Assembly (NCBI RefSeq): GCF_900115075.1
Contig: NZ_FOVG01000003.1
Span: 372,001 to 436,000, forward strand
From: Candidatus Pantoea varia
GTDB lineage: Bacteria > Pseudomonadota > Gammaproteobacteria > Enterobacterales > Enterobacteriaceae
Reading direction: 5' to 3'
Length of the DNA stretch: 64,000 bases
Below, one piece after another: positions 19,130 through 27,524 of the stretch. Both the position numbers and the translations under genes were made by a program. Each line of letters opens with the position of its first letter. Within the stretch, counting starts at the first letter, position 1. The notes under the pieces are model-generated. The model did not search any database. It saw only the letters and a program-made list of their open reading frames with translations, and had not been told where the DNA came from.

Positions 19130-19360
19130 TCCTTCAGCTCCTCGGCAGTACGTGGTCACTGCCAGTAAACCTGATGAACATTAGTTTTATATTAAGAGAT
19201 AACCCTGTTTTTAGCAGGGCTTAAGTGTGAGTTTCAGAGGAATTACCGGGCGGCCTGGCCAACCGCAATCATCAGACCATCGGATAAATGCCATTCGCTG
19301 CGTTAACCGACCGCAAATGCGGTACACTTGCCCCGATAACTCGCCACAGGACACGCCGCT

Positions 19361-19669
19361 ATGAACGATAAAAAGATGATATCCATTGATCAGTTCAACG
19401 CTGATGAACGACTGGCCGTCGAGCAAACCTATAAGGGCCTGGCAGAGAAGTACCGTCAACGAACCGGTAAAGAGCCCGATAGTAAGAAAGAGAAAGAATT
19501 TAATAGTGAAGCGCGTCAGATCGTCATGACCAGTAAAATGGACAAGGAAAGAGCGCTGGCAGAGAAGGCGAAGAAAAAACCGCTGCGTAAAAAGAAACCT
19601 TCTTCACTGACCGCCAGCGAAGTCAGTGATTTCAACTGGTCGGCATCAATCGTTAAAGGGCGCAGATAA
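19361..19669 (+). CDS. yjbD: DUF3811 family protein (YjbD-like)
   Basis: Small, very Lys-rich protein of 102 residues. The helical middle, KKKPLRKKKP and the C-terminal FNWSAS...KGRR resemble E. coli YjbD (90 residues, ending FSWSANTPTRGRR), a DUF3811 protein of unknown role. The charge pattern suggests a nucleic-acid or ribosome-associated protein; that is inference. An in-frame second ATG six codons in could also start it. It is followed by a GC hairpin. Confidence 0.75.
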   Translation: MNDKKMISIDQFNADERLAVEQTYKGLAEKYRQRTGKEPDSKKEKEFNSEARQIVMTSKMDKERALAEKAKKKPLRKKKPSSLTASEVSDFNWSASIVKGRR

Positions 19670-19677
19670 TTTTCATG

Positions 19678-19698
19678 TGCGCGCTGTCATTGCGCGCA
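19678..19698 (+). terminator. Hairpin after the YjbD-like gene
   Basis: TGCGCGC / GCGCGCA forms a 7-bp stem with a 7-base loop, eight bases after the stop. Only a short T-rich stretch (ATCTTT) follows, so efficiency is uncertain. Confidence 0.5.
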
Positions 19699-19851
19699 AC
19701 ATCTTTCACTCAGCGATCATCGTCTGAGCCATGTGCGCATCCGGATTCAAGGAAGATACTGGCTAAGCAATAAGAATATTCTGCAAATAATTAACCCTGT
19801 TTCATCATTTGCCGATAAACTGCCTTAACCTCTGGCAGCTTCAGTGTGCAT

Positions 19852-20955
19852 ATGAATTATTACACTCCCGATGACGTTCAACTGAAGCGCCGCTCGAAGC
19901 GATTTGTGCGCCGCATGTTTATGATGCGCCAGCTCGGCACCTTTCTCTGTTTTCTGCCGATTCTGTCGGTTCTGATGGAGAGGGGGAAAAGCCCGGAGCT
20001 CTGCGCGCTGCTGTTTACGAATGCCTTTGCCTGGCCTTATGCAGCCTACAGGCTGGCATTGCGATCACGCGACCCCACAGGCTTTGAGCGCAAGAATCTG
20101 ACGCTGGATGCCGCTTTTGGCGGCTTCTGGGTTGCCACCATGGCGCTGAGTCCACTTCCCTCGATTATTATCATGGCGGTTTTGATCTCCGACCGTTATT
20201 CAGCGGGTGGCTGGGTTCAGCTGAAGTCCGCGCTGCAGGCCTTTCTGCTGGCCTTTATGCTGTTCTGGTTAGCGGAAAGGGCGCCCATATTGCTGACGTT
20301 CAGTACCCGCACCGTCTGGCTAACTCTGCCGCTTGCCAGTATATATCTGCTGGCACTCAGCGTGGTTTCACATAATCTGACCCTGACACTGCGCAAAAAG
20401 AACAGTGAACTCGAACGCATCGCGCTGATGGATCCCGGTCTGAAAATCCCCAATCGTCGTCTTTTTGAGCGGCGGCTTGAAAGTGAGTTTTTGCGGACGC
20501 AGCGAGGCGAGGGTAAAGCCTGGTTGATGCTGCTGGATGTGGACCACTTCAAGCAGGTTAACGACACTTTCGGGCATGAAGCGGGGGACTTTTTACTGGC
20601 GGAGATCTCGGCACTACTGCGTGACAGCGTCGGCCTTAAAGATATCCCTGCGCGTTTTGGCGGTGATGAGTTGTGTGTGATTGTGCGGGATGCTGATGAA
20701 ACCAGCATTCTGTTGCTGGCAGAGCAGATCAAACAGGGGATTGCTCTGCTGCGGCTTCCAGCGTCATCCACCTTTCAGTGTTCGGTAAGTATCGGAATTG
20801 CAGCGGCAAGTGATGCGGCATCGATTCATGAGTGGCTGAGATGTGCCGATGAGGCGCTTTATCATGTCAAGCGCGCCGGACGCAACGATGTGCAGGTGTG
20901 GCATGCCGGTACGCTGGAAACGCTGAGTGAAGTGAGGGGCAGACAGAGAATTTAG
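19852..20955 (+). CDS. MASE2-GGDEF diguanylate cyclase
   Basis: Membrane-bound diguanylate cyclase, 367 residues from ATG 19852 (a GTG two codons earlier is possible). The N-terminal MASE2-like sensor (about 15-175, several hydrophobic segments, opening RRSKRFVRRMFMMRQ) is the type found in E. coli DgcC. The C-terminal GGDEF domain has DVDHFKQVNDTFGHEAGD and the signature GGDEL in place of GGDEF. The inhibitory I-site RxxD, normally just upstream, reads GLKD, so product inhibition is probably lost. The turn DPLTGLPNRR is changed to DPGLKIPNRR. It likely makes c-di-GMP, but activity needs testing. Confidence 0.88.
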   Translation: MNYYTPDDVQLKRRSKRFVRRMFMMRQLGTFLCFLPILSVLMERGKSPELCALLFTNAFAWPYAAYRLALRSRDPTGFERKNLTLDAAFGGFWVATMALSPLPSIIIMAVLISDRYSAGGWVQLKSALQAFLLAFMLFWLAERAPILLTFSTRTVWLTLPLASIYLLALSVVSHNLTLTLRKKNSELERIALMDPGLKIPNRRLFERRLESEFLRTQRGEGKAWLMLLDVDHFKQVNDTFGHEAGDFLLAEISALLRDSVGLKDIPARFGGDELCVIVRDADETSILLLAEQIKQGIALLRLPASSTFQCSVSIGIAAASDAASIHEWLRCADEALYHVKRAGRNDVQVWHAGTLETLSEVRGRQRI

Positions 20956-20982
20956 CCTGAGACGGTATCTCAGGCTTACTGT

Positions 20983-21768
20983 TTAAATCGCCGGGTAGTC
21001 GCCAGTGCCTTCAGGCCAAGGTGTCAGCAGATCAAAACCTTCTTCAGTGACGGCGACGGTGTGTTCCCATTGCGCCGAAAGTGAGCGATCTTTAGTGACC
21101 ACCGTCCAGCCATCTGACAGCACGCTGGTTCCGGCTTTACCGGCGTTGATCATCGGTTCGATGGTGAAGATCATCCCTGCCTTCAGCGGCATCCCTTCGC
21201 CCGGCGTGCCGTAGTGCAGCACCTGCGGATCGGTATGGTAAATCTCACCGACGCCGTGACCGCAATATTCACGTACCACCGAGAAGCCAGCGCCTTCCGC
21301 TACACGCTGAATAGCCGCGCCCACATCGCCCAGCGTCGCGCCAGGACGGACGGTTTTAATCCCTGCAACCATCGACTGATAGGTGATCTCTACCAGACGT
21401 TTGGCGCGAACCGACGGCGTGCCGACAAAATACATCCGGCTGGTATCGCCGTACCAGCCATCTTTGATGATCGCCACATCGATATTAACGATATCGCCAT
21501 CCTTCAGTTTCTTGCTGGCCGGAATTCCGTGGCACACCACATGATTGACCGAGGTGCAGGTCGTCCGGGTATAGCCGTGATAACCGATGTTGGCGGGTGT
21601 CACCTTAAGCTCATTCACAATGAAGTCGTGGCAGATATCATCCAGCTCTTCGGTCGTAATGCCGGGACGGACGTGTGGTGTAATCATCGCCAGCACCTGA
21701 GCCGCAGCCTGTCCGGCTGCCCGCGCCATTTCAATCTCAGCGGCGGTATGAATTTTAACGGTGTTCAT
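20983..21768 (-). CDS. map: Type I methionine aminopeptidase (probable second copy)
   Basis: Removes the initiator Met from nascent proteins. It has 261 residues and the complete dinuclear metal set: Asp in NIDVAI, Asp in YGDTSRM, His in YCGHGVG, Glu in TIEPMIN and Glu in WEHTVAV, plus substrate His residues in YHGYTR and YHTDPQ. The housekeeping map gene of enterics normally sits by rpsB, absent here, so this is probably a paralogue. Its ATG overlaps by four bases the end of a ParD-like gene, so the two are translationally coupled. Confidence 0.92.
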   Translation of the reverse strand: MNTVKIHTAAEIEMARAAGQAAAQVLAMITPHVRPGITTEELDDICHDFIVNELKVTPANIGYHGYTRTTCTSVNHVVCHGIPASKKLKDGDIVNIDVAIIKDGWYGDTSRMYFVGTPSVRAKRLVEITYQSMVAGIKTVRPGATLGDVGAAIQRVAEGAGFSVVREYCGHGVGEIYHTDPQVLHYGTPGEGMPLKAGMIFTIEPMINAGKAGTSVLSDGWTVVTKDRSLSAQWEHTVAVTEEGFDLLTPWPEGTGDYPAI

Positions 21769-22010
21769 GACACGTCTCCTTGTGTAGTGAGGCTCTCTTT
21801 AGGGAGCATATTGCGTATGTCAGCGCTGCCTTCCAGTTCGAGCCGGATCAGCATCTGCGCCAGTTGGTGTTGGGTTTTCTGCGGATAGAGTTCAGCCAGC
21901 ATGCCCAGTTTCAGCCAGTGTTCTGCCTGTGCGTTGATGGAGCGGCTCATCGCCTGACTGGCGATGCGCAGATTCTCATGCATCAGGTCGGAGATTTTTA
22001 CGATACCCAT
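21765..22010 (-). CDS. ParD-like antitoxin-family protein
   Basis: An 81-residue protein of the ParD_like family. GIVKISDLMHENLRIASQAM and RSINAQAEHWLKLGMLAE, separated by one residue, give a beta strand and two helices of ribbon-helix-helix type. The family is named for similarity to type II antitoxins, but no ParE-like toxin is next to it; the coupled partner is the aminopeptidase. ATG 22010 has AAGG upstream; the longer frame to 22199 has no support. An AT-rich palindrome just upstream may be its own operator. Confidence 0.8.
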   Translation of the reverse strand: MGIVKISDLMHENLRIASQAMSRSINAQAEHWLKLGMLAELYPQKTQHQLAQMLIRLELEGSADIRNMLPKESLTTQGDVS

Positions 22011-22020
22011 GTGAGCCTTA

Positions 22021-22044
22021 TATAAAACGTATATGTTTTGTATA
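22021..22044. promoter_or_regulatory. Palindromic operator candidate upstream of the ParD-like gene
   Basis: AAAACGTATATGTTTT (22024-22039) is a near-perfect palindrome with one mismatched pair, flanked by TATA on both sides, starting 11 bases before the ParD-like ATG. Its size and position suit autoregulation by a ribbon-helix-helix protein; this is inferred. Confidence 0.45.
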
Positions 22045-22165
22045 TAGGATATCCATCGCACAATGAGTTGCAAGGACAAATCTTCACAGGCCCGAAAATA
22101 TCCCGAATTAACCCGACAACCCATGCCATTATCGGTCAGGTTTTTTTGTTCTGACTGAAAACGGC

Positions 22166-22999
22166 TCAGCCATCGGTTGAACGAGTGAGATGTTCCCACT
22201 GATCGATTTCCTGACTCAGTGCGGCAAGTTTTTGACGAACCAAACCCAGGGCATCACTGCCTAACAACAGATGCGCGGGTGGATTCGGGCTTTCCATTAA
22301 CGCCAGCATCGCCTGTGCCGCCTTTGTGGGGTTGCCGGGTTGTTGACCACTTTTTTCCTCCCGGGCCTGACGAATGGGTTCGAACAGGGTGTCATAGTCC
22401 GGAATCGTGCGGGCGCTGCGCACCATTGAACGTCCCGCCCAATCAGTGCGGAATGAGCCGGGTGCCACGGCAGTGACGTGTATGCCGAACGGAACCAACT
22501 CTTTGCCCAGCGTTTCTGAAATACCCTCAAGTGCAAACTTGCTGCCGCAGTAGTAGCTGATGCCGGGCAGGGTAATAAATCCGCCCATCGACGTAATATT
22601 GATGATGTGCCCGCGACGGCGTTCACGCATGCCCGGCAGGACCACTTTGATCATTGCCACTGCGCCAAAAACGTTCACGTCAAACTGATGGCGCATCTCT
22701 GACAGAGATGATTCTTCCAGAATCCCCTCATGGCCGTAACCAGCGTTGTTCACCAGTACATCAATCTGACCGACAGTGGACTCAATCTCCCTGACGACCT
22801 CATCAATACGCTCAACGTCCGTGACATCGAGCAGGCGGCCCACGGCACGCTGTGCATCGAGCGCCTCAAAAGCCTGCAGTGCTTCGCGGTTTCGCACGGT
22901 ACCAATAACCCGATGCCCTGCATGGAGGGCTTCACGCGCCAGTGCCAGACCAAAGCCACTGCTGACGCCAGTAATTAAGATTGTTTTTACAGATGACAT
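22166..22999 (-). CDS. Short-chain dehydrogenase/reductase
   Basis: Classical SDR oxidoreductase, 277 residues. Cofactor motif TGVSSGFG near residue 10, NNAG near 88, catalytic Ser in INITSMGG and YYCGSK (Tyr-x3-Lys) about 14 residues on. The Arg in VIGTVRNRE after strand 2 suggests NADP preference. The substrate is unknown. It is divergent from an AraC-family regulator across about 100 bases, a common regulator-target arrangement. Confidence 0.88.
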   Translation of the reverse strand: MSSVKTILITGVSSGFGLALAREALHAGHRVIGTVRNREALQAFEALDAQRAVGRLLDVTDVERIDEVVREIESTVGQIDVLVNNAGYGHEGILEESSLSEMRHQFDVNVFGAVAMIKVVLPGMRERRRGHIINITSMGGFITLPGISYYCGSKFALEGISETLGKELVPFGIHVTAVAPGSFRTDWAGRSMVRSARTIPDYDTLFEPIRQAREEKSGQQPGNPTKAAQAMLALMESPNPPAHLLLGSDALGLVRQKLAALSQEIDQWEHLTRSTDG

Positions 23000-23103
23000 A
23001 AAAGAACTCCCATGAACCGTTGAGATTGCATGGTATTCTCACTGCCGTCGTATTTTTAGGCTCTTTTCTCTCGTTTTCTTGCCTGATCTTATGAGGTGCT
23101 GTG

Positions 23104-24024
23104 ATGTCCGGAATGATTGCCCTGATTAAAGCCCTTGCGCCGCATGAAGGGTATAACCTGACTGCCTTGCCTGGTGTGCGAATTCTGCGCGCCGACCGTC
23201 CTCTTGCCAGAACACCCGTGCTTTATGATCCGGGCATCGTCATTGTCTGTCAGGGCAGCAAACGAGGTTATTTTGGCCAGCAGACCTACTTATATGATGA
23301 ACAGCACTACCTGGCGGTCTCGGTTCCTGTGCCGTTTACGATGGAAACCGACGCGTCCGCAGAGCATCCCCTGCTGGCTATTTATCTGCATCTGGATTTT
23401 CAGCTTGCGGCTGAACTCATCCTGCAGATCGATCAGCATGATGCTTCACACACTCCCGCCGCGCCGCAGAGTATGATGTCGAGTCAGATGGACGACACGG
23501 TTAAGGGAGCCGTGCTGGGTTTGCTTGACGCCCTGAACAGTCCGCTTGAAACCGCGATACTCGGACATGCGCGGCTGCGAGAGCTCTATTTCCGTGTGCT
23601 GACGGGCGAACAGGGCAATGCGATGCGTGCCGCGCTGGCCATGCAGGGACAGTTCAGCAAAATAGGCAAAGTGGTAAAGCACATTCACGCAACCTATGCG
23701 GAGCCGTTAACGCTGACGCAGCTGGCAGGCGAAGCGGGGATGAGCATCCCGACCTTTCATCTTCATTTCAAAGCCATTATCAGGATGCCGCCGATGCAGT
23801 ATGTGAAATCGGTACGCCTGCATCAGGCGCGCATGCTGATGGTTCGCCAGCAGATGACCGCTGCCGCAGCGGGCTACGCTGTGGGCTATGAAAGCCCATC
23901 GCAGTTTAACCGTGAGTTTAAACGTCTGTTTGGTCTGCCTCCGGCAGAGGAGATAAAACGCATGCAGCGTCATTTTTCTGTTCCGCCCGTGCAGCAATCC
24001 CCGCTATTTGTGTCATCGCATTAA
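23104..24024 (+). CDS. AraC-family transcriptional regulator
   Basis: AraC/XylS regulator of 306 residues. The N-terminal AraC_N-type sensor domain (about 15-170) has YDPGIVIVCQGSKRGYFG near residue 42. Two C-terminal helix-turn-helix units follow (LTLTQLAGEAGMSIPTFHLHF and AAGYAVGYESPSQFNREFKRLFG, each split over helices). ATG 23104 follows AGGTG; a GTG directly before it is an alternative. Proteins of this subgroup often control an adjacent SDR or aldo-keto reductase, here the divergent SDR gene; that link is inferred. Confidence 0.9.
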   Translation: MSGMIALIKALAPHEGYNLTALPGVRILRADRPLARTPVLYDPGIVIVCQGSKRGYFGQQTYLYDEQHYLAVSVPVPFTMETDASAEHPLLAIYLHLDFQLAAELILQIDQHDASHTPAAPQSMMSSQMDDTVKGAVLGLLDALNSPLETAILGHARLRELYFRVLTGEQGNAMRAALAMQGQFSKIGKVVKHIHATYAEPLTLTQLAGEAGMSIPTFHLHFKAIIRMPPMQYVKSVRLHQARMLMVRQQMTAAAAGYAVGYESPSQFNREFKRLFGLPPAEEIKRMQRHFSVPPVQQSPLFVSSH

Positions 24025-24121
24025 GGATTAATTGATATTTAAATCCGCTGGGGAAATTATTGAAGTGAAGAAAGGATGTCCGTTTTATGCCGGAAGCGGA
24101 TGTCAGATCCGGTTAATAGAA

Positions 24122-24580
24122 TTAGCGTAATGCTTTTGAGAAACAGACAGCTTCTGTCCTGCCTGTATAGGGGCCGTAATTCTCAATACGCATATAACCA
24201 TTTTTCTTGTAGAAATTTACAGCCCGATAGTTGACCTGTCGGGTTTCCAGCCTGAGTTCGCTATACCCCATCTCTTTTGCGGATTTCTCAAGAAAAGTGA
24301 GTAAAGCACCGCCAACCCCTGACACACTCCCGTCTGAAAACATTCTTTTAAGTTCGGCTATATTCTGCGTTAACAGCCGTATAGCACCACATCCTATCGC
24401 TTTGCCTTGAGAGTTCTTTGCTAATACCCATAATGCCTTGTCATCACTCATGGCTTCAGCGGTGAAATTGCTTTTACCATTATCACCAGTAATTGCGGCA
24501 AGTTCTGTTGATAACAATTCAATCAGAAGTTGGGATTCTGAAGAAAAGGGATCAGATTTCTCTACTGTTATCATAGTCAT
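24122..24580 (-). CDS. GNAT-family N-acetyltransferase
   Basis: Acetyl-CoA-dependent acetyltransferase, about 152 residues. The acetyl-CoA motif is degenerate but recognisable (ELKRMFSDGSVSGVGGALL), followed by RLETRQVNYRAVNFYKKNGY, a typical motif B. The substrate is unknown. Start options are 24607 (AGGA upstream), 24580 and 24574; I used 24580. The gene is more AT-rich than its neighbours and lies beside a decayed umuC, so it may belong to an acquired segment. Confidence 0.8.
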   Translation of the reverse strand: MTMITVEKSDPFSSESQLLIELLSTELAAITGDNGKSNFTAEAMSDDKALWVLAKNSQGKAIGCGAIRLLTQNIAELKRMFSDGSVSGVGGALLTFLEKSAKEMGYSELRLETRQVNYRAVNFYKKNGYMRIENYGPYTGRTEAVCFSKALR

Positions 24581-24837
24581 GCCCTGCAGGATGATTGTGA
24601 CCAACATAACGCATCCTGCTCAGGAAAGCATCAGCTCAAAATGGGTGATTGAACAAAACTGTTTCCAGACTCTCCCCAGGGTGCCATGTCTGCGCCTCGC
24701 CATAGCAAAACTTATTGTGCTGACAGGTCCGCTTAGTGCCAGAAGCGTAACTTGCTTACATCGTGCTATGTTAGTTTGCTGGGAGCAGGTCAGCAGCCCT
24801 TAAAGCATCAATAATTTCTGTAGAGATCCCATTCCAC

Positions 24838-25101
24838 ATAGATGGAGACATTTTCGCACGCCTGGTGATCATCTCTGACGAGATGGCCGCAGGACAGGTA
24901 TTCTATTCCATCGATGAGTCATATCTGAACGTTACCGGGATTGGCAATCTTATCCCGTTTGAGATATTCGGATAGCAGATGCACGAACGTATCGTCTGGT
25001 TTGCGGGGCAGGGAGATCGCGACAGCGCCTGGCAGATGAAGCGTAAAATACTGTCGTTTCGTTACCCTACGAGAATAAAAGATCTCCCAGGAATAAAGTG
25101 A
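24838..25101 (+). pseudogene. umuC: umuC (Y-family DNA polymerase V subunit) remnant with large internal deletion
   Basis: A single frame reads FARLVIISDEMAAGQVFYSIDE, then SYLNVTGIGNLIPFEIFG, a TAG stop at 24973-24975, QMHERI, then VWFAGQG, WQMKRKILSFRYPTR and a TGA at 25099-25101. The first part matches the UmuC palm region (YSIDE holds catalytic acids). The second matches the UmuC extreme C-terminus (FAGQG..WQMKR..LSPRYTTR). Roughly 290 codons between them are missing, the 5' end is not recognisable, and there is an internal stop. No umuD was seen. It is a decayed error-prone polymerase gene. Homology was judged by eye from known UmuC sequences. Confidence 0.82.
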
Positions 25102-25315
25102 ACACACCGCTATTGCGTTTAGTCAGTCTGTCGTAAACGGGCCTGAACACGTCAATCGTCCCCATCCAGAGAAGCTGCCCCACGATTTCCGCTAACGGCA
25201 GGGGCCATAACGCGAGTGCCAGGCCTGTGTTGGCAGAATCAGATCAAAGTGATAACGATGGTGAACGCGACACCCTGATGATAAAGCCCCCTGCTAAGTC
25301 TGATAAAAACCGTCT

Positions 25316-26014
25316 TTACTGACCGTAATAAGCATTCGCCCCATGCTTTCTGAGAAAGTGCTTGTCCAGCAAGGGCTGCTGCATCCGGGTGATATCGGGG
25401 GAAAGCTGACGGGAGAAAATACCCATATAGGCAATCTCTTCGAGTACCACCGCGTTGTGCACCGCGCTGTCGGCGTCTTTACCCCACGCAAACGGTCCGT
25501 GAGCATTTACCAGTACGGCGGGAATGGAGGCCGGACTGATGCCCCGGGTGCGGAAGGTCTCAATAATCACTTCGCCAGTGTTGTGTTCATAATCCTGAGC
25601 GATTTCGGCCTCGGTCATTAATCGGGTACAGGGGATGGTGCCGTAAAAGTAGTCGGCATGGGTGGTGCCCCAGGCGGGTATGTCCTGACCCGCCTGTGCC
25701 CAGATGGTCGCGTGGCGGGAGTGGGTATGCACAATACCGCCGATATCCTCAAAGGCGCGGTAGAGCGCCAGGTGAGTCGCGGTATCCGATGAAGGCTTTT
25801 TGCTGCCTTCCACTACACGACCGCTTTCCAGTTCCACAACCACGATGTCGTCCACCGTCATACCGTCATACTCTACGCCGGAGGGTTTGATAGCGATCAG
25901 CCCCTGCGCGCGATCGACAGCGCTGACGTTGCCCCAGGTAAACGTCACCAGATTATGGCGCGGCAGTGCCAGATTAGCTTCCAGCACCTGCTCTTTCATT
26001 GTGGCTATGCTCAT
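25316..26014 (-). CDS. sgbE: L-ribulose-5-phosphate 4-epimerase
   Basis: Class II aldolase/epimerase, 232 residues (E. coli SgbE 231). Converts L-ribulose-5-phosphate to D-xylulose-5-phosphate, the exit of the pathway into the pentose phosphate cycle. Zinc ligands: the two His of HTHSRHA and a later His in NAHGPF; substrate-phosphate motifs GNVSAVD and KPSG. Last gene of the yia-sgb operon; its ATG overlaps the end of sgbU by four bases. AraD and UlaF are close relatives; operon context decides for SgbE. Confidence 0.93.
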   Translation of the reverse strand: MSIATMKEQVLEANLALPRHNLVTFTWGNVSAVDRAQGLIAIKPSGVEYDGMTVDDIVVVELESGRVVEGSKKPSSDTATHLALYRAFEDIGGIVHTHSRHATIWAQAGQDIPAWGTTHADYFYGTIPCTRLMTEAEIAQDYEHNTGEVIIETFRTRGISPASIPAVLVNAHGPFAWGKDADSAVHNAVVLEEIAYMGIFSRQLSPDITRMQQPLLDKHFLRKHGANAYYGQ

Positions 26015-26871
26015 ATTAAACCTCCTTCCTGCATTTTCTGTTCAATCCAGCGCCGGGCAAGCACGATCTCGGCAACGGGTTCTTCGGCTTTCTCAGTCCA
26101 CATTTCAATCAGGAACGACCCACGATAGTTGAGCGCTTTGAGCGTGCGGAATACGCCGACAAAGTCCACGCAGCCCTGACCAAAAGGCACATCACGAAAC
26201 TGTCCGGGTGAGCTTGCGGTCACGGGTTGCGTATCTTTCAGATGAATAGCGGCGATGCGGTCAATGCCCAGAGTCAGCTCAGCGGTCACATCGTTGCCCC
26301 AGGCGCTGAGATTGCCGACATCCGGATACACGGAAAACCACGGCGAAGCCTGCTGCTGCTCCCAGACCTTCCACTTGCTGATAGCGTTCATAAACTCGGT
26401 GTCCATGATCTCAACCGCCAGCATCACCTGGGCCGCCGCGGCACGCTGCACCGCGCGTGATAGCCCTTCGGCAAAGCGCGCAACGGTGCTTTCGTCGTGG
26501 GGTTCGTAATAGACGTCATAACCCGCAAGCTGAATCGTGCGGATCCCGACATCCTTTGCCAGCTGGATAGCCCGATCGATCAGGTCGTCCGCGCGCTGGC
26601 GAATGGCCGGATCGTGACTGCCAAAGGGGAAGCGACGGTGTCCCGACAGGCACATGGAGGGAATGGTGACGCCGGTTTCAATCGTGGCATTCACCAGTGA
26701 CATTCGCTGCTCTTTGCTCCAGTTCAGGCGCTCCAGCCGCGCGTCGGTTTCATCCACCGACATTTCCACAAAATCAAAACCACAGGCTTTTGCCAGTGCC
26801 AGTCGTTCAGGCCAGGTGAGGTTAGCGGGCAGGGCTTTCTCGTAAATACCTAACGGATGCTGGTGTTTCAT
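26011..26871 (-). CDS. sgbU: L-xylulose-5-phosphate 3-epimerase
   Basis: TIM-barrel epimerase of the UlaE/SgbU family, 286 residues, exactly the E. coli SgbU length. Converts L-xylulose-5-phosphate to L-ribulose-5-phosphate. Metal-binding acids and His are visible in [26 protein letters not shown] and FLIEMW. ATG 26871 overlaps the sgbH stop as ATGA; the upstream TTG extension is rejected. Fourth step-gene of the cluster, tightly coupled on both sides. Confidence 0.94.
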   Translation of the reverse strand: MKHQHPLGIYEKALPANLTWPERLALAKACGFDFVEMSVDETDARLERLNWSKEQRMSLVNATIETGVTIPSMCLSGHRRFPFGSHDPAIRQRADDLIDRAIQLAKDVGIRTIQLAGYDVYYEPHDESTVARFAEGLSRAVQRAAAAQVMLAVEIMDTEFMNAISKWKVWEQQQASPWFSVYPDVGNLSAWGNDVTAELTLGIDRIAAIHLKDTQPVTASSPGQFRDVPFGQGCVDFVGVFRTLKALNYRGSFLIEMWTEKAEEPVAEIVLARRWIEQKMQEGGLI

Positions 26872-27524
26872 ACGGTTCCCCAAAGGCTGGCAATGGCCTG
26901 ATGGAATTCTGCGGCGCGTTGTATGCCGCTGGTGGGATCGCTGAGGGCGCGTCCGGCGATAAACGCCTTAACGTCAACGTCTTTAAACTGAGAAAGGTCC
27001 TGAGGCGTAATCCCGCCGGTGATGGAGAGAGCGAAACCTATATCTGACAAGGCTTTCATGGTATCCAGGTCGTGCTGATTCCACTGCTGCCCGCTAGCCT
27101 GGGCATCCCGGCCACGGTGATAAATGGCCTGTTTCAGTCCCAGTTGCCGCCATTTCCGGGCATCCTCCAGCGTCCAGTTGCCAAACAGTTCGATCTGAAT
27201 ATCGCCCTGGTGTTGCTGAGCGACTTCCAGCGCGCTGGCAAAGGTCGCCAGTGGAGCGGCACAGATGACCGTCATCCAGCTTGCGCCCGCGGTAAAGGCC
27301 ATGTCGGCCAGCGTGCCGCCGGCATCCGCCACTTTATAGTCAGCGACCAGTGTTTTCTCCGGATACTGCTGGCGCAGACGGCGCACGGCTTCCACTCCGC
27401 AGCTCAGACATAACAGGGTACCGGCTTCGATGATATCCACATGTGGGTGGAGCTGTTGGGCGGTACTCAGCGCCGCATCCAGCTCGGTATGGTCCAGCGC
27501 TAGCTGGAGTAAGGGCAGGCTCAT
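26868..27524 (-). CDS. sgbH: 3-keto-L-gulonate-6-phosphate decarboxylase
   Basis: OMP-decarboxylase suprafamily TIM barrel, 218 residues (E. coli SgbH 220). Mg2+-dependent decarboxylation of 3-keto-L-gulonate-6-phosphate to L-xylulose-5-phosphate. LALDHTELDAAL near the N-terminus, the VADYKVADAGG motif with catalytic Asp and Lys, and SITGGITPQDL for phosphate binding are all present. Overlaps lyxK and sgbU by four bases each. Confidence 0.94.
   Translation of the reverse strand: MSLPLLQLALDHTELDAALSTAQQLHPHVDIIEAGTLLCLSCGVEAVRRLRQQYPEKTLVADYKVADAGGTLADMAFTAGASWMTVICAAPLATFASALEVAQQHQGDIQIELFGNWTLEDARKWRQLGLKQAIYHRGRDAQASGQQWNQHDLDTMKALSDIGFALSITGGITPQDLSQFKDVDVKAFIAGRALSDPTSGIQRAAEFHQAIASLWGTV

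Noticed and set aside
20983-22044. Classical ParDE toxin-antitoxin locus
   Set aside because: No ParE/RelE-fold protein is encoded on either side; the partner is a methionine aminopeptidase, so only a ParD-like label is justified.
24919-25107. 62-residue frame on the minus strand
   Set aside because: It is the antisense shadow of the umuC remnant.
25102-25315. Further umuC or transporter remnant in the gap before sgbE
   Set aside because: I looked in all frames and found no continuous match; left unassigned.
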